Shown in pieces: positions 6,854-8,180 of a stretch of DNA of 8,180 nt (position 1 is the first letter of the stretch; every line of letters starts with the position of its first letter). The translations under genes were made by a program, and so were the position numbers. The notes beneath the pieces are model-generated. The model did no database searches, was not told where the DNA came from, and saw nothing but the letters and a program-made list of their open reading frames with translations. The DNA is from Bacteroidales bacterium UBA5235 (lineage in GTDB: Bacteria; Bacteroidota; Bacteroidia; Bacteroidales; VadinHA17), in the NCBI GenBank assembly GCA_002409145.1, contig DHUL01000011.1:20717-28896 (forward strand), written 5' to 3'.

Positions 6854-7177
6854 ATGAATGAATTAGAATTAAGGGCCAACCCCACCCTGAGGGATTTCCA
6901 GGAGTATGTGAAAAAACTTGAAGTTGAGAGAGGCTTTACCCGGCAGAATGCAATTGAAAAATGTCTCCTGCTGGGAGAAGAGATGGGAGAGTTATTCAAA
7001 GCTGTACGTAAAACGATGAAGCTGAAAACAGACGTAAATGCCAACATCGGCTCCGTTGATGAGGAAATTGCTGATATGTTGATTTATCTGTGCTCAATAG
7101 CCAATCGCTTTGACATTGATATTGAACAGGCTTTTCGCAATAAGGAAGAGCACAATAAAAAACGGACCTGGATCTAA
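6854..7177 (+). CDS. MazG-like nucleotide pyrophosphohydrolase
   Basis: Predicted cytoplasmic all-alpha NTP pyrophosphohydrolase of 107 aa, hydrolysing NTPs or dNTPs to the monophosphate and pyrophosphate with Mg2+. The metal-site pattern is visible: GEEMGEL with Glu42, Glu43 and Glu46, then DEEIADML with Glu71 and Asp74, matching the ExxE...ExxD signature of the MazG superfamily. The closing FRNKEEHNKKRTWI is the characteristic Lys/Arg-rich tail ending in Trp. It is a single-domain short form, unlike the duplicated 260-aa E. coli MazG, and is closer to the small housecleaning enzymes. ATG 6854 was chosen; a second ATG at 6858 is out of frame. The next gene, a lipoprotein, starts 10 bases after its stop, which suggests one transcript. 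There is no toxin or antitoxin next to it, so a mazEF-type role is not indicated. Confidence 0.9.
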   Translation: MNELELRANPTLRDFQEYVKKLEVERGFTRQNAIEKCLLLGEEMGELFKAVRKTMKLKTDVNANIGSVDEEIADMLIYLCSIANRFDIDIEQAFRNKEEHNKKRTWI

Positions 7178-7187
7178 ATTAATTCGC

Positions 7188-8180
7188 ATGAAAAATATCC
7201 TGAATTGTATATTAATAGTCGCTTCACTATCAACAACTGCCTGTGCACCAAACAGTCAGAAATCCGGAAGTACCCGGGCAATCCGGGGAGATTATTTCGG
7301 GCAGGCAACTCCGGGTGACAGCGCCAGGCTCTTTGCCCCGGGAATCATATGCACAGGCATGGATGAGCGCGACTTCGCCATCACTCCTGACGGCGATGAG
7401 ATATTCTTCAGTCGCGAGGCTGGCAATTTCAGGTACGAAACCATTTTTCACTCACGGAGGAGTGACAATGTGTGGTCTCCCCCTGAGGTCTTTGAGTATT
7501 GTACCAATCCGGCTTACAAGTATGTTGAGCCTCATATCTCACCTGACGGGACCAGGCTGTATTTCATCTCAAACATGCCGGCTGACTCTGTATCAGAGGG
7601 TAATGAAGACATCTGGATATGTACAAGAAGAGATGGCAAATGGTCGGAACCCCGCAACCCGGGTGCACCGGTAAATACTGCCAGCAAAGAGTTTTTCCCC
7701 TCTGTGACAGTTGACGGCACAATCTATTACACTCACCTCGATACCATCGCCAACGAAGAGTTCATATACCGTTCAAGGCTGGTTAACGGGGAGTATCAGC
7801 AACCTGAAAAGCTTGGTCCGAACGTAAACATCGGCCAGGCCAGGTACAATGCCTTTGTTGCCCCGGATGAAAGCTATATAATTATCCCGGCATACGGAAT
7901 GCCAGACAGTTACGGGGCCACTGATTATTATATCTCATTCCGCGACAGCCTCAACAACTGGAGCCGGCCCGTCAACATGGGCCCGGAAATAAATTCCTCC
8001 TTCCAGAGGGAGTGGTCGGCTTCGGTTTCAACAGACGGGAAATACATATTCTTCATGTCTGACCGGATGGGTGGTGCGAGCCTCGGGAAGCTGAGCAGGG
8101 AGACTCTTCAGGAGTTCCACGATTCGCCGCAGAACGGCAACCCGGATATTTACTGGGTCAGCTCCGCGGTAATTGACAGA
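7188..8180 (+). CDS. PD40 beta-propeller lipoprotein (3' end beyond window)
   Basis: The frame is open from ATG 7188 to the window edge (331 codons, no stop). The N-terminus MKNILNCILIVASLSTTAC is an SPII signal with lipobox-like TTAC and Cys19, so the protein is likely anchored in the outer membrane. The rest is a WD40-like PD40 propeller: repeated S/T-P-D-G or V-D-G turns followed by an aromatic strand occur at about residues 63-75 (AITPDGDEIFFS), 116-128 (ISPDGTRLYFIS), 169-181, 222-234 (degenerate APDESYIIIP) and 278-292 (STDGKYIFFMSDR), spaced 53, 53, 53 and 56 residues. Blades end in xWSxP motifs (NVWSPP, GKWSEP, NNWSRP). The last visible stretch, NPDIYWVSSAVID, resembles the usual end of Bacteroidota PD40 lipoproteins, so only a few residues may be missing. 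The ligand is unknown. It lies 10 bases behind the MazG-like gene. Confidence 0.87.
   Translation, partial: MKNILNCILIVASLSTTACAPNSQKSGSTRAIRGDYFGQATPGDSARLFAPGIICTGMDERDFAITPDGDEIFFSREAGNFRYETIFHSRRSDNVWSPPEVFEYCTNPAYKYVEPHISPDGTRLYFISNMPADSVSEGNEDIWICTRRDGKWSEPRNPGAPVNTASKEFFPSVTVDGTIYYTHLDTIANEEFIYRSRLVNGEYQQPEKLGPNVNIGQARYNAFVAPDESYIIIPAYGMPDSYGATDYYISFRDSLNNWSRPVNMGPEINSSFQREWSASVSTDGKYIFFMSDRMGGASLGKLSRETLQEFHDSPQNGNPDIYWVSSAVIDR

Noticed and set aside
7243..7674. 143-codon frame overlapping the PD40 gene in another frame.
   Set aside because: It is a shadow of the propeller gene: that frame carries the lipobox and regular PD40 repeats, while this one has no recognisable features.

Overview
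The window looks like chromosomal sequence from a member of the Bacteroidota, probably a Bacteroidales- or Marinilabiliales-like environmental organism. The evidence is a membrane-embedded AraC-type regulator of a kind typical of that phylum, SPII lipoproteins including a PD40 beta-propeller protein, mostly absent Shine-Dalgarno sequences with A-rich leaders, and one exact match to the Bacteroidota -7 promoter element TAnnTTTG. I cannot name a species. All ten confidently called genes, and one possible small ORF, lie on the + strand with short gaps or overlaps. I see no tRNA, rRNA, IS element, CRISPR array or integration scar.

Layout. (1) 117-1247 is a seven-helix membrane protein with a C-terminal AraC DNA-binding domain, closed by an intrinsic terminator whose stem overlaps its last codons (1237-1265). 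(2) 1390-2340 is an exported alpha/beta hydrolase with a complete Ser-Asp-His triad, preceded by a -7 promoter match. It is followed by a possible 40-residue membrane peptide (2390-2512), an Acg-like nitroreductase-fold flavoprotein (2522-3493) and a CPBP intramembrane protease (3490-4314), the last two joined by an ATGA overlap. (3) 4378-4698 is a small ABM-fold protein that overlaps a four-helix membrane protein (4682-5086) by 17 bases. (4) 5134-6009 is an exported TraB/GumN-like (TIKI-fold) protein, followed by a lipoprotein that may have a LolA-like fold (6061-6783). (5) 6854-7177 is a MazG-type nucleotide pyrophosphohydrolase, followed 10 bases later by a PD40 propeller lipoprotein (7188 to beyond the window edge).

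How the genes may work together is mostly inference. The regulator is the natural candidate to control the adjacent hydrolase/nitroreductase/CPBP group, because membrane AraC proteins in this phylum often sit beside such genes, but no operator is visible. The later pairs look like short transcription units joining a cytoplasmic or membrane enzyme with an envelope protein. Hand counts of a few 60-base lines suggest higher GC in the TraB-like and PD40 genes (about 55-57%) than in the regulator, MazG and four-helix genes (about 33-42%).

I found no clear new biological system. The items most worth a second look are the small membrane ORF at 2390-2512, the translationally coupled nitroreductase-CPBP pair, the overlapping ABM/four-helix pair and the MazG-PD40 pairing.
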